A stretch of 64,000 nt of DNA from Pyronema omphalodes. Lineage: Eukaryota; Ascomycota; Pezizomycetes; Pezizales; Pyronemataceae. Position 1 is the stretch's first letter. Each line of letters begins with the position of its first letter. The position numbers were made by a program, and so were the translations under genes. The notes beneath the pieces are model-generated. The model worked only from the letters and a program-made list of their open reading frames with translations, was not told the origin of the DNA and searched no databases. Shown here piece by piece: positions 31,497 to 41,205 of the stretch. The stretch lies in NCBI GenBank assembly GCA_024516155.1, contig JAJJXM010000078.1:186001-250000 (forward strand), given 5' to 3'.

Positions 31497-34400
31497 CTAA
31501 GATAAGTTGGGGAGGGGTCCCGGTTTATCGGGATACTTTTTATGAAAGTCGTCAACGGCTTTACTGTCGGAATGGAGTTCGGCGGGTTCCCAATCGGGCA
31601 TATCGTATCCAACCCATTTAACCATATACTGAAGTTTCTTCCGGTGAATTCGGGAGTCGAGGATAGCTTCGATGAAGTATTCGTCTTCACCGTCGATTTC
31701 CACCGGGGGTGGTGGGTCTGATTGTTGACCGGGGTAGGGGTCATTTGCAGCGGGTTCCAATAAGGAAACATGTTGAACGTTGTGACATTTCATTGTCGGA
31801 GGTAGTTCTAATCGATAGGCATAGGGGGATACTTTGGCGATAATCTTGAGGGGTCCGTAACGTTTGTTGTCTAATTTCCGGGAGGGTCGACGGGTTTTCC
31901 AATTACGGGCATTCATCCATACCAGATCTCCGGGTTGATAATTCGGTGACGGGAGTCGACGTTTATCGGCATTCTCTTGATAACGTAGATTAGCTCTGTT
32001 GATCTCAGCTCGTAAGTGGTTATGGATTTCGGCGAGGGTTTTCGAAGTTGTGAGGGCCCGTCGATCGTTTACATCGTTCGTAGCTGCTGGAAGTAAATCG
32101 AATTGGCAACGGGGGTCGAATCCTTTATTGGCAAAGAACGGGGAAGTTCCCGTTGTCTCGGATGCTTGGTTATTCGCAGCGAATTCCGCTAATGGTAACC
32201 AGTCAGCCCAATCGTCTTGAAGATAGTTGACGTGAGCTCGGAGGTATTGTTCCATAATGGCGTTCATTCGTTCTGTTTGGCCGTCCGTTTGGGGATGGAA
32301 TGCTGTAGATAATCGAGGCTCGATTCCCAAACGTCGACAGAGATTCTTCCAAAACAAAGCAGCGAACTGGGGTCCTCGATCAGAGATAATGGTAAGGGGG
32401 AGTCCATGCAATCGAAAGATGTGGGTAATAAACAAAGACGATAATTCCTTTGCGTCGATGTCTGTTCGACAGGCAATCAGATGTCGTTCTTTGGTTAATC
32501 TATCCACAACTACCCAAATTGCATCACATCCATTGGACCACGGTAATCCCGTTACGAAGTCCATTGATATGTCCTGCCAGGGTCTTTCTGGAATAGGTAG
32601 TGGACGTAGGATACCAAACGGGGCATGTCTGGTAGGTTTCGAACGTTGGCAGGTATGACAATTTCGGATATATCTTTCCACGTCTGTCCTCATCTGGGGC
32701 CACGTATAGGTTCTTGAGAGGTATTCTAATGTTTTAGATCTACCTGGGTGTCCAGCCGTAGGAGAGTCGTGGTGTTGTTGCATTAGGTGTAATCGTAGGG
32801 GTTCGTAATTCGGGACCCATAAACATCCCCGGTAGAATAAACGGTTATTGTTTACTGTACATTCAGCTAATGTAATGTCTTTACAATAACGAGTGTTATT
32901 GTTTAGCATTTCAATAACCTTAATGGGGAATGGGTCTTTCTCGTAGGCTTCCGTGAAGAGCTGGGATAAGGTGGGGTTTGTTTGTTGTGGGTCCGGTATT
33001 ACGGTTTGTTGCGAATTCGTTATTGTTTGTTGATTACTGGGGGTAACAGCCGCAGCGTGAAGGATATTCTCTGGCTTAATGATCGTTGTGTGGTTCTCTA
33101 GGGAGCGTTCATCCCCCTCTTTAGGCAGATCTCCGGATCGACGAGTCAGTGCGTCTGGTTTACCGCCTGCGGTACCGGGGCGGTAAACAATCTTAAAATT
33201 AAACTGAGACAAGAACTGGGACCAACGGGCTTGACGGCGGTTCAAGAGCTTTGTCGAAGTGAAATACTCCAGATTCTTATGATCTGACAGTACTCGAATG
33301 GGGTTAATAACAGATTGCAATTCGGGACGCCATTCTTCGAAGGCCCGGACGATAGCCATGAGTTCTTTATCGTATATCTCATAATTACATTCGGCGGGGG
33401 AATGTTTCTTTGAGAAGTAAGCAATAGGATGTAAGATTCCTTCATCATCATATTGAGAAAGAACTCCGGCGGAGACATAATCAGAAGCATCGGTTTCGAC
33501 AATAACATCCCGGTCTGGGTCGAAACGAGCCAAAACGGGGGCAGATGTAAATGTTGATTTCAATTCCTCAAAGGCCTGTTGTTGGGATTCTGACCAGATG
33601 AAAGGAACTCCTTTACGTGTGAGTAACGTGAGAGGTTGGACTATTTTTGAATAGTTCTTAACGAAACGTCGATAGAAGTTTGCAAATCCCAAAAACGCTC
33701 TAACATCTTTGAGGTTCCGGGGAGATTCCCAATCTCGAACTGCAGTAATCTTTTCAGGGTCCATCTTGATTCCTTCTGTACTAATGATGAGTCCTAAGTA
33801 CTTTACTTCCTTCTGGTGGAACTCGCATTTCTCTGGTTTGAGATGTAACCCTGCTTTTTCGAATGCTTCGAGAATCAATTTAACATGTTGTTTATGTTCT
33901 TCGAGATTATCCGAATAGATCAGGGTATCATCCAAATAGGCAGTACAGAATCGATCAAGGTAAGGTGCCAATACGTCGTTAATGAAGTTCTGAAACGTAG
34001 CAGGGGCATTGGTAAGTCCGAAGGGCATAACCAATGATTCGAATAATCCGTACCGGGTACGAAAAGCGGTTTTCCATTCTTCCCCATTTGCCATACGTAT
34101 TAAGTTATACGCCCCCCTAATGTCGAGCTTAGTGAACCACTTAGCTCTTGAAAGGTTCATTAAGGTATCCTGCATCAGGGGAAGAGGGTAGCGATTCTTG
34201 ATCGTTCCGGCGTTGATTCCACGATAATCGACCACCAAGCGTAATGAACCATCGCCTTTCTTTACGAAAAGAATGGGAGCGGCCGCTGGGGACGAGGAGG
34301 CACGGATGAAACCTTTGGTAAGGTTCTCATCTAACCAACGTTTCAATTCCTCCAACTCTGGACGTGATAGGGAGTAAAGAGGACCGAAGGGAGGCTGAAA

Positions 34401-35225
34401 ACCATCGACGAGTGATATCTTGTGATCCGACGGTCGATGGGGCGGTAACTTATCGGCGTTGACTTTTTCGAAGATTCCCAAGTACTGGTGATATTCGGGT
34501 GGTACAATAGTCTTAAGATCCGGTTCCTCTTTCTCTGGCCGAAGAGCTGTGGTGATTTCATTCAAAGATAAGGAGAATTGTTCGACTTTTCCGTAACGGT
34601 TGTTGGCATTGTTTACAATTCGTCGAAACGTCGTAGCTGAAATGGCACAGATCTTATTCTGTTGTTTCGGAGCAATACCCTTAACAGGGGTGGGTGTTAA
34701 CGTGGTTCGGTGGGGGAGGCAGTTCGGTGATGAGAATTTGATATCGTTATCGGCGAAGTTTATTGTAACATCGTGTTTACGAAGCCATGGGATTCCTAAA
34801 ACGAGGGGATAATGACCAAGCCGAGTAACGTAGGCAGTTAGTAATTCATGATGGTCTCCTATTGTACATTCGACTTCAACGTATTCGGTGATGTCTCCTG
34901 ATGAAATAGGTCGTCCATCAATTACTTCGACCATTTTGGGGTTTTTCAATTGATAACGGGGGAAGTTGTGTTGGCGTGCGAAGTCTTCGTTCATGAAGGA
35001 AATTCCTGTGCATCCGCAGTCTACGAGAGCATGAGTATCGATCTTGGTATTGTGTTCAGTTAGTGTACATGGCACGACCAAATGATTCCCATCCAATTCG
35101 TTTTCTTGTTTACTTGACAAAGAACTAGCGGATACATAAACGATTTCCTGAGATGAAACGAAAGACGAGGCAGGGGCTGGTCCAACAACAGAGCCAACAG
35201 GCTGTTGATGGACTACTCTTTTCCC
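31497..35225 (-). CDS. pol: Pol polyprotein of element K, intact
   Basis: Uninterrupted frame to TAA 31497-31499; it extends as an open frame up to 35354 but is entered at the slip site 35225. Numbered from 35354: protease with VDCGCTG at 111-117; RT with YLDD near 473; RNase H with ETDASD near 617; integrase zinc finger and D-D-E near 931, 990 and 1028; GPY/F segment (YGPLKIIAKVSPYAYRL); chromodomain from about 1224 (YFIEAILD, VKWVGYDMPDW). Every catalytic motif is present. The protease uses DCG where DTG or DSG is usual, as in D, F, G, H and J. Best candidate for a working enzyme source in the window. Confidence 0.94.
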   Translation of the reverse strand, partial: GKRVVHQQPVGSVVGPAPASSFVSSQEIVYVSASSLSSKQENELDGNHLVVPCTLTEHNTKIDTHALVDCGCTGISFMNEDFARQHNFPRYQLKNPKMVEVIDGRPISSGDITEYVEVECTIGDHHELLTAYVTRLGHYPLVLGIPWLRKHDVTINFADNDIKFSSPNCLPHRTTLTPTPVKGIAPKQQNKICAISATTFRRIVNNANNRYGKVEQFSLSLNEITTALRPEKEEPDLKTIVPPEYHQYLGIFEKVNADKLPPHRPSDHKISLVDGFQPPFGPLYSLSRPELEELKRWLDENLTKGFIRASSSPAAAPILFVKKGDGSLRLVVDYRGINAGTIKNRYPLPLMQDTLMNLSRAKWFTKLDIRGAYNLIRMANGEEWKTAFRTRYGLFESLVMPFGLTNAPATFQNFINDVLAPYLDRFCTAYLDDTLIYSDNLEEHKQHVKLILEAFEKAGLHLKPEKCEFHQKEVKYLGLIISTEGIKMDPEKITAVRDWESPRNLKDVRAFLGFANFYRRFVKNYSKIVQPLTLLTRKGVPFIWSESQQQAFEELKSTFTSAPVLARFDPDRDVIVETDASDYVSAGVLSQYDDEGILHPIAYFSKKHSPAECNYEIYDKELMAIVRAFEEWRPELQSVINPIRVLSDHKNLEYFTSTKLLNRRQARWSQFLSQFNFKIVYRPGTAGGKPDALTRRSGDLPKEGDERSLENHTTIIKPENILHAAAVTPSNQQTITNSQQTVIPDPQQTNPTLSQLFTEAYEKDPFPIKVIEMLNNNTRYCKDITLAECTVNNNRLFYRGCLWVPNYEPLRLHLMQQHHDSPTAGHPGRSKTLEYLSRTYTWPQMRTDVERYIRNCHTCQRSKPTRHAPFGILRPLPIPERPWQDISMDFVTGLPWSNGCDAIWVVVDRLTKERHLIACRTDIDAKELSSLFITHIFRLHGLPLTIISDRGPQFAALFWKNLCRRLGIEPRLSTAFHPQTDGQTERMNAIMEQYLRAHVNYLQDDWADWLPLAEFAANNQASETTGTSPFFANKGFDPRCQFDLLPAATNDVNDRRALTTSKTLAEIHNHLRAEINRANLRYQENADKRRLPSPNYQPGDLVWMNARNWKTRRPSRKLDNKRYGPLKIIAKVSPYAYRLELPPTMKCHNVQHVSLLEPAANDPYPGQQSDPPPPVEIDGEDEYFIEAILDSRIHRKKLQYMVKWVGYDMPDWEPAELHSDSKAVDDFHKKYPDKPGPLPNLS

Positions 35226-36331
35226 TGGTCGACGTCGGGGTTTGTTGGAATATCCAAAACCTCGGCGGCGGCTAGGCGAATCTTGCGGGAGTTGTTTGCT
35301 GCCAACGTAGAACATTCGTTCTTGAAATGATCGGCTGATCCACAATAAAGACAAAGTCCCTTAGCCATTCGTTCATCACGACGGCGTTGGTTCTGAGCCT
35401 TTTGGGAAGCTGATAGGTCCATGGGAGCCGATCCGTAATTACCACTATTGGTATTCGTTGGGTGGGACGCCGGGCGAGACGGCGTGGAGCTGGAACGACT
35501 GGGGACCGAAGAAACGTGCCGCTTTGTGGTGTTTGAATGAGCTCGAATTCTGTAATCTAGCTTCATACAAAGATCCACAAATTTGGTGAAGTTCTGAGGT
35601 TCTTCGGCTTGGTAAACAAGACTGGTCTGAAGGTCTCGAGAGAGTCCACGCTTCAGAGCAGCCTTCTTTGCGTTTTCGTCGTAGTTCAAGATAGCCATTA
35701 ATCGTTGGAATTCTGCGTAGTATTGGCTAAACTCACGGTTGCCCTGTTGAAGTTTATCCAATTCCGCCGATGCAGTACCAACTTGATCAGGATCTCCGAA
35801 GGCAGCTTCCAGAATTGTAATGAGAGCCTCAACGTCCTTAAGCTTAATCTTATCTGTAAGGACGTAGGGTTGAATTTGATTCTGAGCGTTGCCTTTGAGA
35901 TATCCATAAGTATAACGTAGCTTATGTTGATCATCGGTAAAACGGGAGGAGTCTCCGGCGAGCTTGGATCTGACCTTCGAGATGAAGTTCAAGAGTTCCT
36001 TGCGTTCACCAGAGAACTCAGGTGGGTGAGGTAATTCGATGGGACGGGTATTCGGAAGGGGACCGTTCTTCGTAAGGGCTTGTAGGAGTCGAACGGAGGC
36101 GTTGGCGCTTTCGAGGTCTCTTTCCAAATCGGTAATTTGTTGAGCGTAGAGGGAGTTGTCCTTTCGAGCTTCTGTGAGTTCGGCTCGGAGGTCGTCCCTA
36201 AGTTGACAGTCTCGTTCGTATTCTTTTACGGCGTTACGGACCAATTTGATCTTCGTAGGGTCCTGTTCGACCTCTAACCTTTCGGCTTCGTTGAGGTACA
36301 GGGCCACGACGACCTTGTTGTTTTGGTCCAT
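35213..36331 (-). CDS. gag: Gag of element K, intact
   Basis: 372 codons from ATG 36331 (MDQNNKVVVALYLN) to TAG 35213-35215. The N-terminal charged helices (ERDCQLRDDLRAELTEARKD) look coiled-coil forming. The gag core spans about residues 105-260 (HPPEFSGERKELLNF to YYAEFQRLMAILNY), and a CX2CX4HX4C zinc knuckle (CLYCGSADHFKNEC) sits near 327-340. Gag would assemble the particle and package RNA carrying this family's leader, including that of N. The start is 9 nt after the leader-ORF stop. Confidence 0.94.
   Translation of the reverse strand: MDQNNKVVVALYLNEAERLEVEQDPTKIKLVRNAVKEYERDCQLRDDLRAELTEARKDNSLYAQQITDLERDLESANASVRLLQALTKNGPLPNTRPIELPHPPEFSGERKELLNFISKVRSKLAGDSSRFTDDQHKLRYTYGYLKGNAQNQIQPYVLTDKIKLKDVEALITILEAAFGDPDQVGTASAELDKLQQGNREFSQYYAEFQRLMAILNYDENAKKAALKRGLSRDLQTSLVYQAEEPQNFTKFVDLCMKLDYRIRAHSNTTKRHVSSVPSRSSSTPSRPASHPTNTNSGNYGSAPMDLSASQKAQNQRRRDERMAKGLCLYCGSADHFKNECSTLAANNSRKIRLAAAEVLDIPTNPDVDQGKE
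35219..35225 (-). other. -1 slippery heptamer GGGAAAA, element K
   Basis: Minus strand, in phase as CAG GGA AAA GAG TAG; the -1 frame reads RVVHQQPVG into protease. Only one codon separates it from the gag stop. Confidence 0.72.
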
Positions 36332-36340
36332 TTCGAGGGG

Positions 36341-36511
36341 TTAACAGAGGTGCCAGATATTGGTTTCGTCGTTATATTGAATTCGAGTTGCTGCGTATTC
36401 GTTTCCGAGTTGTCGAGCAATTTCGATTTCGTCAAGGACGACGGGGTTTTCGAGGGAACGGAAGATCGGTAATAGGTTGATGAATTCGTAGAACCAGAGG
36501 TTGTGAAGCAT
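36341..36511 (-). CDS. Conserved 56-aa leader ORF upstream of gag (element K)
   Basis: ATG 36511, TAA 36341-36343. Essentially the B and N sequence (MLHNLWFYEF, DEIEIARQLG, WHLR). It is the first ATG of the leader, so ribosomes scanning from the cap would meet it before gag. Confidence 0.7.
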   Translation of the reverse strand: MLHNLWFYEFINLLPIFRSLENPVVLDEIEIARQLGNEYAATRIQYNDETNIWHLC

Positions 36512-36560
36512 GTAAAGCTTGTTGTAATCGAGAGTTGACGGTAGAGCCGGCAGGTCTTGA

Positions 36561-36572
36561 TTACACAGTTAT
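36561..36572 (-). promoter_or_regulatory. Putative self-priming primer-binding site, element K
   Basis: Minus-strand ATAACTGTGTAA, 2 nt after the LTR end; perfect complement of TTACACAGTTAT in the LTR (minus strand, 36855-36844). Confidence 0.68.
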
Positions 36573-36574
36573 GT

Positions 36575-37714
36575 TGTAACGGCGAACAAGGGAGAGGTAG
36601 CTGACGGAGAACCTGGGGGCTCTTCTCAATTATCCACTCTTGAGTTCAATGGATATATCCTTATAATAACTTCAACGTTAGAAACTCTTAAGCTGTGTCT
36701 AGCATCAACTTAAAGACTTTCTGTGTTTAGAAGTTGAGGAAATAAACAGAGATTTCAAGGGACAAAGCGATCCAAAGACGGGGACGAGAACGAGGACGTA
36801 AACAAAGATTTTCGACAAAGTATTTGAATTTGTAAATAAACAAATAACTGTGTAAGGAGAAAAGAAAAACAAAATAAACAAACAAAGAAACAATCCTCTT
36901 ATATACAATTTTTCCTCCTTACACGCCGAGCCACTACTTGCAGAATTTTCCCGAAAAATAACTAAGTAAACAACGCGGTCGCGGTTGCGCGTTCTAGACG
37001 CGCTAACGCGTTCGTACCAAATTAGCGTGTTTGCGTGCACAGCCTCGTCGCGCGCTCGTTAGCGTATCTCGCGTGCGCGATAGTGTAACTCGCGTGCGCG
37101 GTAGCGTGCTTCGCGTGCGCGCTAGCGTAACCCTAAGCGTAGTCACGCGCGCGCTTCCGTAACCCTAATCGTGCGCGTGTGTCCGTAACCCTAACCCTAG
37201 CTGTGCGCGTACGGTCACAAACCTAACCCTAGTTTGTGTGCGTGCGGGTGCAACCCTAACCCTAGTCACGTGAAACCAGATCAGCTGCGATTGGAAAGAT
37301 GGTGCAATACTGATAAGGTCACATGACTAGATCTTATCTTATCGATAAGATGATCGTGCCCTAGCCCTAGTCACGTGTGCGCACATTAGTAGACCAGTGC
37401 GCGTGCATACTGATCTACTATTGATTAGAACACGTGACCGATCTTATCTAATCGGATAAGATGATCGGTAGACCGTAGGTATGGAATTTCCGAAAAGGGA
37501 TCCGAGCTGACCCCTAACCCTGGGGGTAAGTCACGTGACCTTTTTGACAATTTGGGAATTGAGCGCAACCCTAACCAAGGCGAGTGACGAGTGATGATCG
37601 AAGACCGAAGGATAATAGAAATAAATAAACAAACGAGTGCTGGATAATGAAGCGAATGATAATAGGTGAATGAATGACGAGGAGGGGGAAGGTAATAATT
37701 CTCGAGCCGTGACA
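36575..37714 (-). repeat. 5' LTR of K (1140 bp)
   Basis: TGTCACGG at 37714 to CCGTTACA at 36575 on the minus strand; target copy CATAG at 37715-37719. Same U3 motifs as the A LTR. Confidence 0.95.
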
Positions 37715-39061
37715 CATAGTCGGATACGTCTGTTTCTACTACAATCGGTTTCTCGTAGTCGAAGTCCTTGAGAATCGGTGCTGATGTAAATGCGTCCTTT
37801 AGTCGGTCGAAGGCGCTTTGCTGATCTTTACCCCAGGTAAAGGGGATTGCTTTACCATCTTTCTTTTTGGTCAGAGCCGTCAGAGGGGAGACCACTTTTG
37901 AGTAGTCTTTGATAAATCTTCGGTAGAAATTCGCGAAACCCAGGAACTCCTGGACCTGTTCCAAATTGGTTGGTTCCTTCCAATCTCTCACTGTGGCTAC
38001 TTTGGAATCCATCATGCGCGCGCCGTCGCGGCCGATGTTGTAGCCCAGGTACTGTACTTCTGCCTTAGCAAACTTACACTTCTCTGGCTTCAAGTGCAGT
38101 TTTTCTTGTTTGAGTCGTTCCAGGATCTTTCGGACGTGTGCGGTGTGATCGGGCTTTGTTTCAGAGAATACGAGAATATCGTCCAAGTATGCCGTACAAA
38201 ACTGGTCCAGGTATGGTCTCAGGACATCATTTATAAATGCCTGGAAATCGGAAGGCGCGTTGGTGAGCCCAAAGGGCATCACTTTCGACTCGAATAGGCC
38301 GTACCTTGTGCGGAAGGCCATCTTCCATTCTTCGCCCTCTGCCATTCTGATAAGGTTATAAGCGCTGCGGACATCTAGGGTCGTAAAGTATTGAGCTTTG
38401 GAAAGATTCATCATTGTTTCCTGTATCAACGGCAGCGGGTACCAGTTCTTCTCGGTACCTTCATTCAGTCTTCGGTAATCGACGCATAGGCGTAGGGATC
38501 CGTCTGATTTTTTCACGAATAATATCGGCGAGGCGGCTGATGATTGGGAGCGTTGTATAAATCCTTTCTCCAAATTCTCATCGAGCCACGCTTTCAGCGT
38601 CTGCAACTCGTTGCGTGACAGCGAGTATAACGGACCAAAGGGGGGGACGAATCCCTCTTTCAGTGGGATCTTGTGGTCGTAGGGTCAGTGTGGGGGGAGT
38701 TCCTTCGCGTTGACCTCCTTGAATAAACCGAGGTAGTCATGATACCCTTCGGGGATCATGTCTTTCAGTTCCTCATCCGTGAGGGGGGGCTGGTCTTGTA
38801 GGGCGACGGTGATCTCGTCCAACGATAGCGAGAACACTGTCAGGCTTTCGTCTTCTACCATTTCTTTGAAGTCGAAGATGGTTAGACTTGAGATCGCTAT
38901 TGGGGGTTCGTCCGGGGGGTCGGGGACCGAGTCTTCTAACTCCGGCATGGGGTCTGTGTCGGGCTCGTGGACAGTGGGAGGGGGCCTCGAGTCCAGGACC
39001 TCGACACCGGTTGTGCTTACAGGCAACGGGGTGCAGTTCCTTAGGCAGTATTGGGAGTCGA
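37715..39061 (-). pseudogene. pol: Element J pol, linker and reverse transcriptase part
   Basis: Frame continuous with the J protease at 45471 and the J RNase H at 24022. It contains the acidic linker (VPDPPDEPPI), the SLSLDEITVAL motif, the KELPPH linker and RT with YLDD near 38195-38184. TGA at 38695-38697 replaces the Arg of PPHRPYDHK; a CGA to TGA change fits. Otherwise the RT is open to the K insertion after VSDYV. Confidence 0.9.
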
Positions 39062-39590
39062 TGTCACGGCACACGGCTGACGAGCCGTTGTGTTGCGTCA
39101 TCTTGTTGTCGTGGTTGTTGATTGACATCGTGCCGTTGTCTTGCCGTGTTGTGTTGCCGTTGTGTTGTTGTGTTGTTGTGCGTGCCGTGCCATGTTGACT
39201 GAGAGACTGATTGATGATGGATGACGTACCACGAGCTGGAGAGCTGTGGCGTCGCAGTTGAATCGATGGAGAACGGAAGCTCATGTAGCGATGATTGTAT
39301 GACGGCCCAGCAAGAGTGCTGGCCGCCCCTTTGTACATAAGGAGGCTTGCCTCCCCGTTGTCGAGATTCTCCATCGAACGTCTTGTGTCTTCTCCTGACT
39401 CCTAATATAAGAATTCCTCTCCTAAGTCCTACGTCACTCTTGTCCTTGTCCCTGTCCCTGTTTAGTGTGCCGTCCGTCTGACGAGCACTTCGGTCCTTGT
39501 CCTGCCGTTCCCCGTTCCGGAACCTGCCTAGTCCCTCTTTCCGGTAGTGTTCAGTGTGTCCCTTGAACGTCCGTTCTCGTGTCCCTGACA
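39062..39590 (+). repeat. 5' LTR of G (529 bp)
   Basis: TGTCACGGCACACGG to GTCCCTGACA. TATA-like TACATAAGG at 39334-39342; ATCGAACGT at 39373-39381 pairs with the primer site. Confidence 0.94.
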
Positions 39591-39592
39591 TT

Positions 39593-39601
39593 ACGTTCGA
39601 T
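39593..39601 (+). promoter_or_regulatory. Putative self-priming primer-binding site, element G
   Basis: ACGTTCGAT, 2 nt after the LTR end; exact complement of 39373-39381. J has the same pair at 47527-47535 and 47745-47753 on the minus strand. Confidence 0.6.
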
Positions 39602-39625
39602 CGATTAACAATTCAACCGACACGC

Positions 39626-39856
39626 ATGAACCGCACCGGTTCTGCCTGGACCCACGCACTAAAGCAAGCTCTTGAAATACACACCTTATACGAAACCTTT
39701 GGGATCCCCGACAGATTCGCTGGCGCAGTGCGAAGAACCGTCCGACGAGCAGAAAATAACTGCTACCTTGTGGTCCGCTGGCAACTCCAGGACTACACCT
39801 ATCAGGAGCACATCCGCCGCACCATCAGACTCAAGCCAATCCTCAGAGCCCGCTAG
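39626..39856 (+). CDS. Conserved 76-aa leader ORF upstream of gag (element G)
   Basis: ATG 39626 (MNRTGSAWTH), TAG 39854-39856; the gag ATG starts at 39858, one base later. FGIP is at residues 25-28, as in the 76-aa ORF of D, followed by an Arg-rich helix and CYLVVRWQLQDY. The near-overlap of stop and start is the arrangement expected for termination-reinitiation. No known domain recognised. Confidence 0.7.
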   Translation: MNRTGSAWTHALKQALEIHTLYETFGIPDRFAGAVRRTVRRAENNCYLVVRWQLQDYTYQEHIRRTIRLKPILRAR

Positions 39857-39857
39857 G

Positions 39858-41205
39858 ATGCATATTAAACTTATTGACGAAGGCCACTGGCAACAAATTG
39901 TGAACGCCGCCGCCATGACCCAGTTCCCCGACGGCCATGAACCGCTCACCTTTACAAAACAACTCGCACAATCCATTTTAGACGCTCAGGACCACCCCAC
40001 GGGTTACCTCCTAAATGACCTCGCGGAAACCCCCGGCTCTCGTAACAGCACTCGGGTATCCAGCCCTGTCGCCTCCCGCGCTCCGGAAGCTCCCACCCCT
40101 GCTCCCATTCCCCCTGTCGTGATCCAGACTGGCTCCGTCCAGGTCTACCCGAACGGCCCAGAACCAGCACCGCGAGCCGCCGCACCCCCTACCACAGCCG
40201 CAGCCGCAGCCCCTCGCCCCCGCGATAATCGCACCAATTCCTAGACCCCCCCCCCGTGACCCCGAGATCCTCCTAACCCCGGAGGAGCAAGCCGATACAA
40301 ACGAAATCCACTACTACGAGAAAGAACTCACCCGCCAGCGTGAGCTAATCAACGCGCTACTCGCCTCCCCCGGCATCCGCGTAACCGGAGACAAAATCTC
40401 GGATCCGCCAACCTTCGACGGGTCCAACAGGGAGGACCTCCGCCGCTTTGTCTCCTTGCTTCGTATCAAGTTAGTGAGCGATGAACTACGTTTCCCGACC
40501 CCCCATGAACGGATTTCTTACGCCATGGGCCGCCTCCGCGGACGCGCCCTGGATCAGATTCTTCCTTACATCAAGGAAAACGGCAACCGCTGGGCTCTCA
40601 ACGACGTCGAGGACGTCATTAAAATTTTACAGCGTACCTTCGGAGACCCGGACGAGCGCGCAACGGCTCGTTTCAAACTACAGAATCTCCGACAGAACAA
40701 CCGCGAATTTTCGGACTACTACGCAGAGTTCTCCCGCCTAGTCGCAGAGTTAGGCTGGGACGAAGCCGCCACCATGGATGCCCTGCGTAACGGCCTGTCC
40801 CTGGAGCTACACGAGAAGTTGGTTGGTGCCCCGCCCACCACCACGATGCACGAATTCGTCGAGCAGTGTCAAAAATTGGACTCCCAATTAAGGGCACTTG
40901 AAAACCTCCGCAAGCTGCGTACCAACCGCGGCCAAGTTAAGACCACTACCACCGCCACCCCCACCACCAGTCGCCCCACCCCCGCTACCCAAGCCACCAT
41001 CGCCTCCTCCAGCAAGCAAACCCCGGCCCAGGGACCCCGTCAGAAACTGGCGGCACAGGAGCGCGCGACCCGCCTATCAGAAGGACGTTGCCTCTACTGC
41101 GGTGGCCTCGGCCACATGGCTGCGTCGTGCCCCGCCAAGACGAATGTTAAAGTGGCGAGCGTGGAATTAGTGGATGCTGAAGAAGAAGTGTCGGGAAAAG
41201 AATAA
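39858..41205 (+). pseudogene. gag: Gag of element G with a 1-nt insertion
   Basis: Starts MHIKLIDEGHWQQI. A proline/alanine-rich linker precedes the core. Compared with J there is one extra T at 40214 (CCCCTCGCC against CCCCCGCC), after which the original frame ends at 40244 while the core continues in the next frame to TAA 41203-41205: DPPTFDGSNREDLRRF, YYAEFSRLVAELGW and zinc knuckle CLYCGGLGHMAASC. The lesion lies in low-complexity sequence, so a read error is possible. Confidence 0.88.
41193..41199 (+). other. -1 slippery heptamer GGGAAAA, element G
   Basis: In phase as TCG GGA AAA GAA TAA at the end of gag; the -1 frame continues RINQLQEDGSAAG into protease without a stop. Confidence 0.72.

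Larger units (their letters stand above)
24023..37714 (-). mobile_element. Element K: complete 1140-bp-LTR chromovirus with intact genes
   Basis: Flanked by the 5-bp target copies CATAG (24018-24022 and 37715-37719) in the J pol gene. Without the F insertion it is about 7.4 kb: 5' LTR 36575-37714, leader ORF, gag, pol, 3' LTR. Gag and pol have no visible lesion. The 3' LTR is split by F, which may impair 3'-end formation of its RNA. Confidence 0.95.

Noticed and set aside
36561..36574. Conventional tRNA primer-binding site
   Set aside because: No leader begins with TGG after the LTR, and a better explanation is the exact complement in the LTR itself. A tRNA-fragment primer is not fully excluded.
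8390..38697. RIP as the source of the stops
   Set aside because: The stops fit CGA to TGA, and coding frames of thousands of bases are otherwise open, which heavy RIP would not leave.
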